This document shows, one piece after another, positions 1 through 8,372 of a DNA stretch of 20,957 nucleotides. Below the pieces are notes generated by a model. The model worked only from the letters and a program-made list of their open reading frames with translations, did no database searches and was not told where the DNA came from. The position numbers and the translations under genes are program-made. This DNA comes from Triparma columacea. Lineage: Eukaryota; Sar; Bolidophyceae; Parmales; Triparmaceae. Position 1 is the stretch's first letter; each line of letters opens with the position of its first letter. The DNA lies in assembly GCA_030267965.1 (NCBI GenBank), contig BRYA01000240.1, forward strand, positions 1-20,957. Direction: 5' to 3'.

Positions 1-691
1 TCCTGTAGTGGAGGAGGACGGGCGTGTGTTGGGACTTGTGGACGTGATGGATCTCATCACTGCGGTGGGGGGCAAGGATCAGTGGAGGGAGATCTTCAGC
101 TCCGCTATGGAAGCAGACGACCACTCAGATACTGCATCTCTTCATAGCATGGGAAGCACGATTAAGAGCGCTGCCAATAGCAAGCGCCCCCCCCTCGGCT
201 CCATCAACATACACAAGTACGACTCTAGACTGGACTCTCTACCCGATAGTCCTGGACAGAGCGAGATTAGTCACCTCGCCAGGCAGGTTGAGTCTGAGTT
301 CGTCTTCAAGATCGTCGACAGTGATGGAAACACCCACAGGATCAAGGGGAAGGCCGGAGATATCAAGGCCCTCCTCTGCAGCGTTGCTGGGAAGCTCGGG
401 GGGACGGCGAACGAGGATAATCTGAGGCTCAAGTTCACCGACGACGAGGGCGACGTTGTCGTCATTAGCGACAACGCGGGACTTCAGGAGGCCGTGGAAC
501 TACAGAGGTCTGCGGGATCCCAGGCCCTCAAGCTTAGGGTTGAAACGGTTGGTAATACACCAAAAGGAGGGGGGAAGGACGGAGCGGTTGGATTCGTAGG
601 GGAGCAGCAGAGCGTCATGATTGGATTGGCGGTCGGAGGCGTGGCACTGTTGGCAGGACTGGGCTTCATGGTGATGAAGCCGAGAAAGTGA
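1..691 (+). CDS. CBS-domain/PB1-domain protein, C-terminal membrane anchor (5' partial)
   Basis: The reading frame is open from base 2, so the start lies outside the window; 229 residues remain. The first residues (PVVEEDGRVLGLVDVMDLI) are the end of a CBS domain, a nucleotide-sensing module usually present in pairs. A Ser/Asp-rich linker follows, then a PB1 domain at about residues 100-182, with the acidic OPCA-type stretch FTDDEGDVVVISD, used for head-to-tail binding of other PB1 proteins. A 19-residue hydrophobic segment near the end (IGLAVGGVALLAGLGFMVM) followed by KPRK looks like a tail anchor. CBS plus PB1 proteins are known in fungi, plants and algae (CBSCBSPB type), often as four CBS domains and one PB1. 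The missing 5' part should hold the other CBS domains. Domain calls are firm; the cellular role is unknown. Confidence 0.88.
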   Translation, partial: PVVEEDGRVLGLVDVMDLITAVGGKDQWREIFSSAMEADDHSDTASLHSMGSTIKSAANSKRPPLGSINIHKYDSRLDSLPDSPGQSEISHLARQVESEFVFKIVDSDGNTHRIKGKAGDIKALLCSVAGKLGGTANEDNLRLKFTDDEGDVVVISDNAGLQEAVELQRSAGSQALKLRVETVGNTPKGGGKDGAVGFVGEQQSVMIGLAVGGVALLAGLGFMVMKPRK

Positions 692-1015
692 TGGAGATAG
701 AATAGCAATAGTTTTAATAGGTTTCGGGGTCGGGGGTTGGGATGGTGGGAAACGCGAAAATTAAATTCCGTTGGGTAAACGAACTGCCCTTTTTTTCTTG
801 CATAGGATTTCGACATCATAACCTGGCATGGACGCAGAAGAGAGACAGTTGAAAGAGGTTTTTAAACAGCACTACAGGAAGAGAGCAGCCACGAATAATC
901 TCATTTGACCTTAACATTCAACATTCTTCAGCTCTCCTTGCCGACCACCCCTTCCTCAAATAGCACAAGCAGACCTCGTCCGAGTTGCTCCCTTCAAGTT
1001 CTTTTTCTTCTGGCC
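692..1015 (+). other. Intergenic/5' leader with small upstream ORF
   Basis: This gap lies between the CBS/PB1 stop and the proposed SET-gene start. A 26-codon ORF (828-908, starting MDAEERQLKEVF) sits just upstream and may be an upstream ORF of the SET gene. The stretch at 905-931 resembles a branch site, pyrimidine tract and AG, so an unrecognised 5' intron is possible. I see no conserved gene here. Confidence 0.35.
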
Positions 1016-1876
1016 ATGTTCCTCTTTCAAGTCTGCTTTCTTCTCTCGACCATATTGACGCAATCTTTGACTTTATCTACGACGGGCTCATCCGACGTAT
1101 TTATTGAGACATGGAGTTCAAAGGCTGGTATCATCAAAGTAGGCGTGGGTGTGAGGACTGATCAGAGAAGCATTGCCGGCAGGGGGATATTCGCGACTCG
1201 GGACATAAGGGAGGGCGAGGTGGTTGCATCAATACCGAACGGGCTCGTGCTCATGGGGAAAGGGGATGGTTGGGCTGGGGAGATCACCAACGCTGTCAAG
1301 GCGCTGAAGGGTGGGGGGGGGAGGAGGGGGGAGGGAGGGGGGAGCGGGGAGGACTCGAGGGTGGAATGGATAGATGGGTGGGAGGGAGGGGGGTGCAAGA
1401 GCTGGGACGACGTGTGTGCCTGCGTGGGGGGGGAGGGGGCTTTCAATGGAAGGGAGGAGCTTCGGGAAATGGTTAGATTGAGATTGGAGGACAGGCTGCA
1501 AGGGTTCAGGCAAATAAGTTACCTTGATGCGAGTGACCTTGAGCTCTATGCCTTGGTTTGCAGTAGAGCCTGTCACCTGGGACCTTCCTGGGGCGAAGGA
1601 GCTGTCGGGGTCATCCCTTACTTTGACTATCTCAACCACCACGACGATCCCAGCCGCGTTAACGTCGGATTGGAATCTTTTGGTCAGGTCCTATCTCGCA
1701 CCCCCGAGGGACCTGGGAGGCCAGATCCTGGCACGATGAACGAGAAAGATATGCTTATTGTGGCCAAGAAGGACGTCAGGGAGGGAGAGGAACTGCTGAC
1801 GTCCTACGTTGACGAGGACGACGAAGGGGGGGACGTGCGAAAAATTATCACCTGGGGTTTCAGCACACTGTCGTGA
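1016..1876 (+). CDS. SET-domain protein lysine methyltransferase, secretory/plastid-type N-terminus
   Basis: The protein has 286 residues from the first in-frame ATG; the frame is open further upstream but without ATG. The N-terminus (MFLFQVCFLLSTILTQSL) is a hydrophobic signal or bipartite leader. SET N-terminal features follow: RSIAGRGIFATRDIREGE (N-flanking strand) and VVASIPNGLVL. The C-terminal SET core has VIPYFDYLNHHDDPSRVN, the cofactor-binding N-H motif of the RuBisCO LSMT/SETD3/SETD6 class, then AKKDVREGEELLTSYVD, supplying the late Tyr. The middle (about residues 95-140) is a Gly/Arg/Glu low-complexity insert made by long G runs. The family methylates lysine or histidine on non-histone proteins using S-adenosylmethionine; the substrate cannot be read from sequence. 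The stop comes right after TWGF, where the family often continues with a substrate-binding domain, so this version is short. It converges with the GlnRS gene. Confidence 0.82.
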   Translation: MFLFQVCFLLSTILTQSLTLSTTGSSDVFIETWSSKAGIIKVGVGVRTDQRSIAGRGIFATRDIREGEVVASIPNGLVLMGKGDGWAGEITNAVKALKGGGGRRGEGGGSGEDSRVEWIDGWEGGGCKSWDDVCACVGGEGAFNGREELREMVRLRLEDRLQGFRQISYLDASDLELYALVCSRACHLGPSWGEGAVGVIPYFDYLNHHDDPSRVNVGLESFGQVLSRTPEGPGRPDPGTMNEKDMLIVAKKDVREGEELLTSYVDEDDEGGDVRKIITWGFSTLS

Positions 1877-1891
1877 TAATTCTGCTGCTCA

Positions 1892-1897
1892 AATAAA
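1892..1897 (+). terminator. Candidate poly(A) signal for the SET gene
   Basis: AATAAA lies 15 bases past the SET stop, within AAATAAATAA, in the 120-base gap to the convergent GlnRS stop. The motif matches the eukaryotic cleavage signal; usage is not shown. Confidence 0.4.
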
Positions 1898-1996
1898 TAA
1901 ATCCAATCGTCAATTGAGAAACCAACTTCTGAGCTCTAAATCTTGACGCCCCTCCCCCTCCTGCTCCCCTCCATCCCATTGACTCTAGCATCCTCT

Positions 1997-4124
1997 TCAT
2001 TTCTTCTTGTCGAGCGCTTTTTTGTGTTTTTCATATTCCTTTTTCAACTTCTTGACCTGACTCTTCTTAAGTTCTTCCCCCTCCTTATCATGGGTGGGGA
2101 TCCCGTCGTCATCGTACTTTGAGTACAGCCCCTTCCACTCCGGGTCTTTCGCAAAGAGCTCCTTAAGGGGGATCTCGAGCCGGGCCTTGGCGGCCGCCTG
2201 TTTGGCCCTCTGAGCGTCACCGGACGACTTGCCCCCCCCCCCCTTCCCCTTCCCCTTCCCCTCCCCCGCAAGCTTCGCCTTGTCCTCCTTGAGCCCCACG
2301 ATGCTGTTGAAGACGATGTTCCCCTTCCCCTGCCCATGCACCCAGGTGGTGTCGTCGTCAACGACGAAGTAACCAATCCTCTCGAACTGGAAGGAAACGT
2401 TGGACGTCCACTTGTCCAGTCCCTTCGAGTCGCAAAGCTCGCTGACGCTGGGGTCAACCATGGCCTGAGCGAAGACGACCTCGCTGTCGGGGTTTACCTC
2501 GCTCTCCCAGTCGCTGCTGGGCTCCGGGACGGTGAAGAGATTCCCGTACTCGCGGACCTCGCACCTCAGGCCTCCCTCCCCGACCCAGGTGACGTAACTC
2601 TTGGGCTTGCCCTCCTCCACGACGTGGCACTCGACCCCGTCGGGGCCGACGGAGTCCACAACAACCTTGATGTTGGCATACTTGATGCCAACGAGGTGTC
2701 CTGGTGCGAACCCGAAGAAGTTGGAGTCGGCCTCTGCCCTGACATCCCTCTTGTCGACATAGAAGGTCGGGGTGAACTCGACGTCGTGCTCCCCCATCTC
2801 AGGGGCCTGCGGGTAGTCGGGCACCTTGAGCATGCTCTTGGCGACCCCCTTGCACACGACCTTGACGGGCGTCAGTACTCCCATGCACCTCCTCGCCTTG
2901 TCTGCTAGCGCCACCCTCGCGTGCTGCTGAAGCCTGCCGACCTCGACCAGGTTGGAGTTCCTGGTCGCCCCGACGTCGTCGCAGAACGCGTTCAGGCACT
3001 CCGCAGTGTACCCCCTCCTCCTGAGACCGCTAATGGTGGGCATGCGAGGGTCGTCCCAGCCCCGAACCGTCTTCTCAACTAGCTTGAGCAGCCTTCTCTT
3101 GGACAGCACAGTGTACTCAATGTTGAGCCTGCTCATCTCGTAAACCTTCGGCCTGTACATGTCCAGCTCCTTCAGAAGCCAGAAGTAGGGCTCCCTCCTC
3201 GTCTCAAACTCGAGGGTGCATATACTGTAGTCGATCCTCTCAAAGCTGTCGCAGATGCAGTGGGTAAAGTCGTAAGAGGGGTAGACGCAACGCCCAGGGC
3301 CGGCGTGGGGATGAGCAGAGTACTTTATGCGGTACGCCATGAGGTCATGCATGTTGGGGTTCGCCGAGGTCAGGTCCATTTTCATCCTAAGCGAGCACTC
3401 CCCCTGCTTGTAAAATCCCTTCTTCATCCTGTTCCACAACTTCAAATTCTCCTCTACCCCGGTGTCCCTGTACCTTCCAGGGTAAAGCCCCCCGGCGTCC
3501 CCGACCTCCTTGTCAGGGTCCAGACCCTTGGAAATAGCGTTCAAGCGCTTCTTGCAGCACTCTCTCTGGGCCTCGACCTCGGAAGAGGCGAGGAAGCAAA
3601 CGTAAGCCTTCCCGGCTTTGATCAAACGCTCCGCACAGGACTCGAGGAAGTCAAAGTTGTCGCTAGAGAATGTCGTCTTCTCAGGCTTCCAGCCAAGCCA
3701 GTCGAGGTCCTTCTTCAGTGAGTCAATGTACTCCTTGCTCTCAGCCTCGGGGTTCGTATCGTCGTACCTGAACACGGTACGGCGGGACTCCGCGGGGACA
3801 CCGAGCTTCTTGAAGGCAAGGGAGAAGTTCATGTTCATGGACTTGGCATGTCCGATGTGAAGGTACCCATTTGGCTCAGGAGGGAAGCGGGTGCGGACAA
3901 TCTGAAGTGAATAGTGTTATAAGATATTATACAATGTGTGAGACGAGGAATACAACGAATGTATGGATGTATGAAGAAGAAGAAGGAGGAGCGCAACCAA
4001 GGAATGACGAGCATTTGCGGGGGAGAAGCCTACTCACCCCTGCGTTGATCTTCTTATGCTCTTCCTCCAACTCAGGAGTGTTTAAGGCCCATTCGAGATC
4101 GCGGGCAGCAAGAGCGTCAGTCAT
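1997..4124 (-). CDS. Glutaminyl-tRNA synthetase, cytosolic type
   Basis: Two exons on the minus strand: 4124-4038 and 3901-1997, with a 136-base intron (3902-4037, donor GGG|GTGAGT, acceptor TTCAG, phase 0). The spliced protein has 663 residues. It charges tRNA-Gln with glutamine. The exon 2 start restores the class I signature PPEPNGYLHIGHAKS, with HIGH at residues 44-47; the KMSKS counterpart VLSKR is at 294-298. Also visible are RYDDTNPEAE, YPSYDFTHCICDS and DDPRMPTISGLRRRGYT, typical of eukaryotic GlnRS rather than GluRS. The anticodon-binding beta barrels follow. A Gly/Lys linker and a Lys-rich tail (ending KKALDKKK) extend the C-terminus. The long N-terminal domain of yeast and animal enzymes is missing; only about 30 residues precede the catalytic core. 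It diverges from the zinc-knuckle gene across a 308-base shared promoter. Confidence 0.95.
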
Positions 4125-4432
4125 AGTTGTTTTTTAATTTCACTTTTTTGGCCCCCAATTTCCGGGGAACACACCCCACCCATTCTAATCTCTTCTTTTC
4201 GTCCTGTTTGTAGGGTTAAATTGGATAGAAATCAATTTTATCCTCATTCAATAACAATTTACAACTGAATAATTGTTAGTAGGATACGAAAATTCTCAAA
4301 CAATAGAAATATATAGTAATTACCCAATCCAGTCCCGACAATTCCTTTTTTTCTCCCTTCTTTTCCCTTCTTTTCCCTTCTTTCTCCCTTCTTTTCCACC
4401 TTCTTTTCCACAAACATAGAACGACATCAAAC
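4125..4432. promoter_or_regulatory. Shared divergent promoter region, GlnRS / zinc-knuckle gene
   Basis: These 308 bases separate two start codons on opposite strands. The centre (4200-4320) is AT-rich. The right side (4345-4412) is an almost pure pyrimidine tract with repeated CTTCTTTTCCC units, ending about 20 bases before the ATG at 4433. Pyrimidine-rich stretches also precede the starts at 11494 and 16514. No clear TATA box is assigned. Confidence 0.45.
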
Positions 4433-6025
4433 ATGCCGTCACCTCAATCAACCATTCGCAATAGGGGATGGTCTGTGGCATCAGCAGGTAGCTTAGGTAA
4501 CAATAATAGCAAAAACAACAACGATAGTGACGGCGACTCGTCAAACATGGACATATCTTCTTCGTCGGACGAGTCTACTGACCCGCTGAAGCCATCGTCA
4601 GGTTCCAAGTCAGGGTCCAAGTCAGGGTCCAAGTCAGGGTCCAAGTCCTCCTCCTCCTCCTCATCCGGCGTGATGATATCGCCGAAAGGTCGGATCACGA
4701 AGGCAACCCTTTCCGCTCACACCTTGAACATCCTCAAGCCCGGCTACCTCGAGAGCAGGAAGGTGCTGCTAGTTGAGCCTCCTGAGGAGCCTGCAGACGA
4801 CTGTTTCTTGTCTCTCTTCGGTAGGGAGGCTATGACTAAAGGTGTCGACGTAGGTGCAGTCAAGAGGAAGAGGAAGTCCGAGGGTGTACAGCTGGACGAC
4901 CCGCTGGGCGCAGTGCTTCAAGAAGGCCAAGACAGCGAGGATGAGGACGGTTACACTTCTACATCTACTACGTCATCGTCATCATCCACACCCGCAGGCG
5001 AAGACCCAAGTACGAACTTGAATAAGAAGAAGAAGAAGAAGAAGCGTTCCAAGAAGTCACCTCCCCCCCCCCCCCACACCAAGAAGACCAGGGTCCGTAT
5101 ATCGAACCTCAACTTCTCCACGACCTCCTCACAGCTCCTCAATGCCCTCCGGCCCTTCGGTGAACTCTCGGACCTATCCCTGCTCCCACCTGTAAACCCC
5201 TCCCCCGGAGTTGCAAACAGCGGCCGAGCATACGTTACCTTCGGAACAGAAACCGATGCCCACAAGGCAATCGCGGAAGTAAAGATGCTAGGTGGCAGGA
5301 CCCTCCGTCTCGAGGTCGTTGATATGGTCTCCTCCTCCGGTGGCGGTGGCGGTAATTCCGGAGGTCGTTCTCTCCTTACTAGTAATCCCCTCCAAAGTTT
5401 ATCCCTAAAGTGTTTCAACTGCAACAAGGTCGGTCACATGGCACGCGACTGCCCCCTCCCCGCCCCTCCCCCCCCCTGCATACTCTGCGGTAACAGGCAC
5501 AGCTCAAGGTGCCCGCTGGCGACGACCTGCTTCACGTGCTACGCGCCCGGGCACACTAGGGAGCAGTGTAACAACCGGAGGAGGCTGGGACCTTTCTGCA
5601 CGCTGTGCGGGGACGAGGGGCACTTCAGGGACGCCTGCGTTGAGGTCGGTAGCGGGGGGGAGGTCGATAGGAGGTTGGGGGGGATGAGGAGGGGGGGGAG
5701 GGGAAGGAGGGTTGAGAGAACTTGGTCGTGCGGAGTGTGTGGGAGGGAGGGACACTGGACGTGTAATGGGGACGGGAGGGAAGGGGGGGGGTACGTGGAC
5801 GGGGGGATGAGGTGGGAGGGGACGGAGGAAGAGAGGAGGGGGACGGCGAGAGATAAACTGGGGGGGGAACTTGGAACGTGCTGGAACTGCGGGGGGAGGG
5901 GACACTTTGGAGGGGAGTGTAAGGAACCCAACTTTGAAAGGGCTATGACTGGGGGGGTTGGGGAGGCGGTTAAAGAGAGGACGATGGAGGCGGACGAGAG
6001 GAGGGGGGTGAACAACCTGTTGTAA
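4433..6025 (+). CDS. RRM and six-zinc-knuckle RNA-binding protein (AIR/ZCCHC7-like knuckles)
   Basis: The protein has 530 residues and no visible intron. Order: Ser/Asn-rich N-terminus with four SGSK repeats (residues 56-71), a conserved-looking block at 82-162, an acidic/Ser stretch, a basic KKKKKKKRSKK tract (nuclear localisation-like), an RRM at about 219-297 (RNP2-like VRISNLNF, RNP1-like GRAYVTF), then six CCHC zinc knuckles at 327-340, 349-360, 366-379, 389-402, 433-444 and 483-496. The second and fifth have shortened spacing (CX2CX3HX4C and CX2CX4HX2C). Knuckle arrays of this kind occur in Air1/2 and ZCCHC7 of the TRAMP nuclear RNA-surveillance complex and bind RNA or the poly(A) polymerase; assignment to TRAMP is inference, and the RRM is not part of classical Air proteins. 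Nucleotide composition flips near base 5580 from C-rich to strongly G-rich. Confidence 0.85.
   Translation: MPSPQSTIRNRGWSVASAGSLGNNNSKNNNDSDGDSSNMDISSSSDESTDPLKPSSGSKSGSKSGSKSGSKSSSSSSSGVMISPKGRITKATLSAHTLNILKPGYLESRKVLLVEPPEEPADDCFLSLFGREAMTKGVDVGAVKRKRKSEGVQLDDPLGAVLQEGQDSEDEDGYTSTSTTSSSSSTPAGEDPSTNLNKKKKKKKRSKKSPPPPPHTKKTRVRISNLNFSTTSSQLLNALRPFGELSDLSLLPPVNPSPGVANSGRAYVTFGTETDAHKAIAEVKMLGGRTLRLEVVDMVSSSGGGGGNSGGRSLLTSNPLQSLSLKCFNCNKVGHMARDCPLPAPPPPCILCGNRHSSRCPLATTCFTCYAPGHTREQCNNRRRLGPFCTLCGDEGHFRDACVEVGSGGEVDRRLGGMRRGGRGRRVERTWSCGVCGREGHWTCNGDGREGGGYVDGGMRWEGTEEERRGTARDKLGGELGTCWNCGGRGHFGGECKEPNFERAMTGGVGEAVKERTMEADERRGVNNLL
4598..4645 (+). repeat. 12-base in-frame tandem repeat, four units
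   Basis: TCAGGGTCCAAG is repeated (first unit has one T for G), encoding SGSK four times inside the zinc-knuckle gene. The period is a multiple of three, so copy-number change keeps the frame. Confidence 0.9.
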
Positions 6026-6043
6026 TAACCTGTTGTAAATAAA
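6014..6043 (+). repeat. 13-base tandem duplication over the stop codon, with poly(A) signal
   Basis: AACCTGTTGTAA occurs at 6014-6025 and 6027-6038; the first copy contains the zinc-knuckle stop TAA (6023-6025). AATAAA follows at 6038-6043 and is a candidate cleavage signal. Confidence 0.7.
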
Positions 6044-6321
6044 AGTAGAGAGTGCTGAGTGGGCAGAATGAAAACCAGATAGATAAACCTTACTTCTGCT
6101 GCGTTATTCTTCGGACCTCCCATCCTCTTCCTCTCTCTTTATCTCTCCCGTCTCCTCCCTCCCTTATTAAATTCTTTCAACCTTTCTATATTTTTTTGCC
6201 CGGTTGGCGAGGAGGCGACGCGTTAACTTAAAAAGGGTTTGCCCCCAAAAGTGTACCTTCAATCTCTCTTTCACGCTCAAGCCGGATTCCGTGCTTATCC
6301 CTCCCTCCCCCTCTCTAATTT
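6026..6321. other. Convergent intergenic region
   Basis: These 296 bases lie between the 3' ends of the zinc-knuckle gene (+) and the aldo-keto reductase (-). They hold the duplication and AATAAA above and a pyrimidine-rich plus strand at 6119-6200. Nothing coding is seen. Confidence 0.6.
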
Positions 6322-7581
6322 TTAGTCCCATATTGGGTAGTCCCCTCCCATGTCTTTACAGAAAACCCCCGGGTCATTGTATCTCAAGTTCCTGTCAAGT
6401 TCCCTAATTTTACCCTCATCCTCATCGTCGAGTACAAAGTCCAGCACGTTCAAGTTTTCCTTAAGTCTCTCTTCGCTCGAGCATTTCGGTATGACCGCTG
6501 TACCTCTTTGTACTCCCCATCTAAGCATAACCTGCGCCGTACTTTTCCCATATTTTTCCGCAATCTCAACGACAGCAGGTTCACTTAACAGTCCTGTACC
6601 CTGCCCTCTATCCATACCTATTTGTACGTATGAAGCAGAGCCTAGTGGGCTGAAACCCGTGACTTGTACACCGTGATCTTGGCAGAACTTAAGCAGCCTG
6701 GACTGCTGGAGACGGGGGTGTAGCTCGATCTGGTTTACGCAGGGTTTTATCGTAGCCTTCTGCATGAGTTGTAGGAGTAGGGCAGCGTTGAAGTTGGCTA
6801 CTCCTATGTTCTTAACTAGACCCTTCTCGACAAGACTCTCCATCGCTGCCCACGTCTCGTGGATCGTTGGTGAGGTAGGGTCTGGTACCATGACGTTCTC
6901 CGTCTCCGAGTCCGGGTCATGAACCCACTCCGGCGGGTACCTTTTATCGAACGGTACGAACTTCAGTGGTATGGGGAAGTGGATAAGGTAGAGGTCGAGG
7001 TAGTCCAACCCGAGGTCGGTTAGGGTTTTCCTGCAGGCGGCCTCGACGTGGGAGGGGGAGTGGTAGGTGTTCCAGAGCTTGGAGGTTACGAACACGTCGG
7101 AACGGGCGAGATTTGCGGCTGCGAGACCGTCACGTATACCCTGGAGAGGGGGGGAGGGGGTTGGGAGGTTAGAGTCAGAGGGTCTCAGCAGCTCGCGGGG
7201 GGGTGGGGGAGGGATTGCAATTTGTGTGTCCCTCCATGTGGTTGCGTAATTGCGTAGTGTGCTCCCTTTTGTGTCCCCCCTCCCAAGTAGTTTACCCCCT
7301 TCTGCCGTGTTCCCCCCGTTTGCACCTCTTCTAGGTTTCCCCTTTTCTCGCACTAAAACCTTGGTCACTGTTCGGCTCACCTGTCCGACCTCAACCTCGT
7401 TACCGTAGTCGCACGCGCTGTCAATGTGCCTCCAACCGTTCTGGAGCGCCAGGCTGACCATCTCCCTAGCGTTGTCCATCTTCCAGCAACCCAGACCTAG
7501 CAGGGGCATGGCTGCACCGTTGGGGAGGGGGAGGCTTGTGGAGGATGTGGCTGTGCAGGTGGAGGGGGTGGTGTTGGCCAT
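6322..7581 (-). CDS. Aldo-keto reductase, D-xylose/aldose reductase-like (AKR2 type)
   Basis: Exons 7581-7381 and 7140-6322 give 339 residues, the normal AKR length. The 240-base intron (7141-7380, donor CAG|GTGAGC, acceptor CTCTCCAG, phase 0) has no in-frame stop, so reading through would give 419 residues with an 80-residue insert between NEVEVGQ and GIRDGL, where the family has none. The catalytic tetrad is complete: D54 and Y59 (DSACDYGNE), K88 (FVTSKLW), H121 (YLIHFP). NAD(P) binding is seen in IGVANFNAALLLQLM and VIPKCSSEERLKEN. The run FPIPLKFVPFDKRYPPEW and the end NLRYNDPGVF match yeast xylose reductases. The enzyme should reduce an aldose or other aldehyde to the alcohol with NADPH or NADH in the cytosol; the exact substrate is unknown. 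N-terminus has a Ser/Thr-rich extension of about 20 residues. Confidence 0.92.
   Translation of the reverse strand: MANTTPSTCTATSSTSLPLPNGAAMPLLGLGCWKMDNAREMVSLALQNGWRHIDSACDYGNEVEVGQVSRTVTKVLVREKGKPRRGANGGNTAEGGKLLGRGDTKGSTLRNYATTWRDTQIAIPPPPPRELLRPSDSNLPTPSPPLQGIRDGLAAANLARSDVFVTSKLWNTYHSPSHVEAACRKTLTDLGLDYLDLYLIHFPIPLKFVPFDKRYPPEWVHDPDSETENVMVPDPTSPTIHETWAAMESLVEKGLVKNIGVANFNAALLLQLMQKATIKPCVNQIELHPRLQQSRLLKFCQDHGVQVTGFSPLGSASYVQIGMDRGQGTGLLSEPAVVEIAEKYGKSTAQVMLRWGVQRGTAVIPKCSSEERLKENLNVLDFVLDDEDEGKIRELDRNLRYNDPGVFCKDMGGDYPIWD
7141..7380 (-). other. Intron, stop-free and divisible by three (aldo-keto reductase)
   Basis: The donor is GTGAGC after CAG; the acceptor is CTCTCCAG, preceded by a long C/T tract and a branch-like CTCTAAC. 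Splicing restores the family alignment exactly. The 80 codons inside are open. Confidence 0.85.
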
Positions 7582-7689
7582 TGCTGTTGTTGGGTTGATT
7601 ATGAGGTTTGCTATTATGCTGATTGACAGGATTGTCTATGTGTGTGGTGTGTGTGGGGGGGGGGGGTTGGGTGAGTGTGTGGGGGGGAG

Positions 7690-7690
7690 G

Positions 7691-7722
<32 letters not shown>

Positions 7723-7740
7723 GTGTATGTGTGTATGCAT
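7690..7740 (+). repeat. (TG)n microsatellite
   Basis: About 14 uninterrupted GT units, then imperfect GTGTGTAT copies. G homopolymer runs flank it on the left (7656-7687). Confidence 0.95.
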
Positions 7741-7760
7741 GTGTATGTATTCCATTTCTA

Positions 7761-7813
7761 CCTCTCTCATCTCTCTCAATCTCTCTCAATCTCTCTTTGT
7801 ATCTCTCTTTGTA
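7761..7813 (+). repeat. CTCTCT-based imperfect tandem repeat
   Basis: Units such as ATCTCTCTCA and ATCTCTCTTTGT repeat about five times. Simple sequence, not coding. Confidence 0.8.
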
Positions 7814-8372
7814 CAACGTGTGTGTATGTGAATGTATATAATATTAGCATCCATTCAATCCGTAACCCTCAGTCAATCTCTCAGTCAATCCCTCAGGCAA
7901 TCCCTTTTGTTGTAGTGATTGCACGATGAAGATGGGTATCTTAAGTGGAATATTTCTCTGGTTTGTACGTATAAATATGGATACAAATATGATAACGTTT
8001 GTAAAAATATGTTTAGCTATCGTACTATATAAATATAAGCCATGAGATGTGGATATAGACACGTACAAGGATGATATTCATTTATCAACAATTTGCCTTG
8101 TGACAATCACTTCTCTCACTTTGATGACCATCGGATTTTGCCCATTTATTTTGGCTTTTTCTCCCACTTTTAAAACACTACACGCCACGAAGCGCCCCTC
8201 GGCGGTCCCTTAGGAGGCCGGGATTTCTTGTTCGTTTAGCAAGGTTTGAAGCAACCCCACTGAATGCCCCAATCCCCCCTTAAACAAGTCCAGACTTTCA
8301 CTTCGAAAAGTGTGACACCCATTTATTTCGCCAATCTTTTTTGGTCCATTTTTAACCATTTTCTCCCCAAAT

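Larger units (their letters stand above)
7582..8372. promoter_or_regulatory. Divergent promoter region with simple repeats
   Basis: These 791 bases separate the start codons of the aldo-keto reductase (-) and the dioxygenase (+). The left part is a TG microsatellite and a CTCTCT-rich tract; 7900-8100 is AT-rich with a TATA-like TATATAAATATAAG near 8027. Just before the right-hand ATG is TTTTAACCATTTTC. Short ORFs here are low-complexity and not genes. Confidence 0.5.

Noticed and set aside
828..908. 26-codon ORF before the SET gene as a separate gene or first exon
   Set aside because: No good donor is present inside it and it has no recognisable homology; kept only as a possible upstream ORF.
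741..931. Alternative 5' exon for the SET gene (ATG at 741, GG|GTAAAC donor, CAG acceptor at 931)
   Set aside because: The phase works, but the donor differs from the GTGAG type and the result gives a worse leader than the ATG at 1016.
2336..2908. 190-codon plus-strand ORF opposite GlnRS, and a similar one at 3260-3721
   Set aside because: Both are shadows of the strongly conserved GlnRS reading frame and show no domain.
5504..6123. Long minus-strand Pro/Ser-rich ORFs opposite the zinc-knuckle gene
   Set aside because: They translate the complement of G-rich coding sequence; composition alone explains them.
7424..7929. Several overlapping ORFs rich in Val/Cys or His/Thr around the TG repeat
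   Set aside because: They are translations of a microsatellite and CT repeats.
8160..8260. GC-rich patch checked for a tRNA or small structured RNA
   Set aside because: No cloverleaf, A/B box or T-loop motif could be built.
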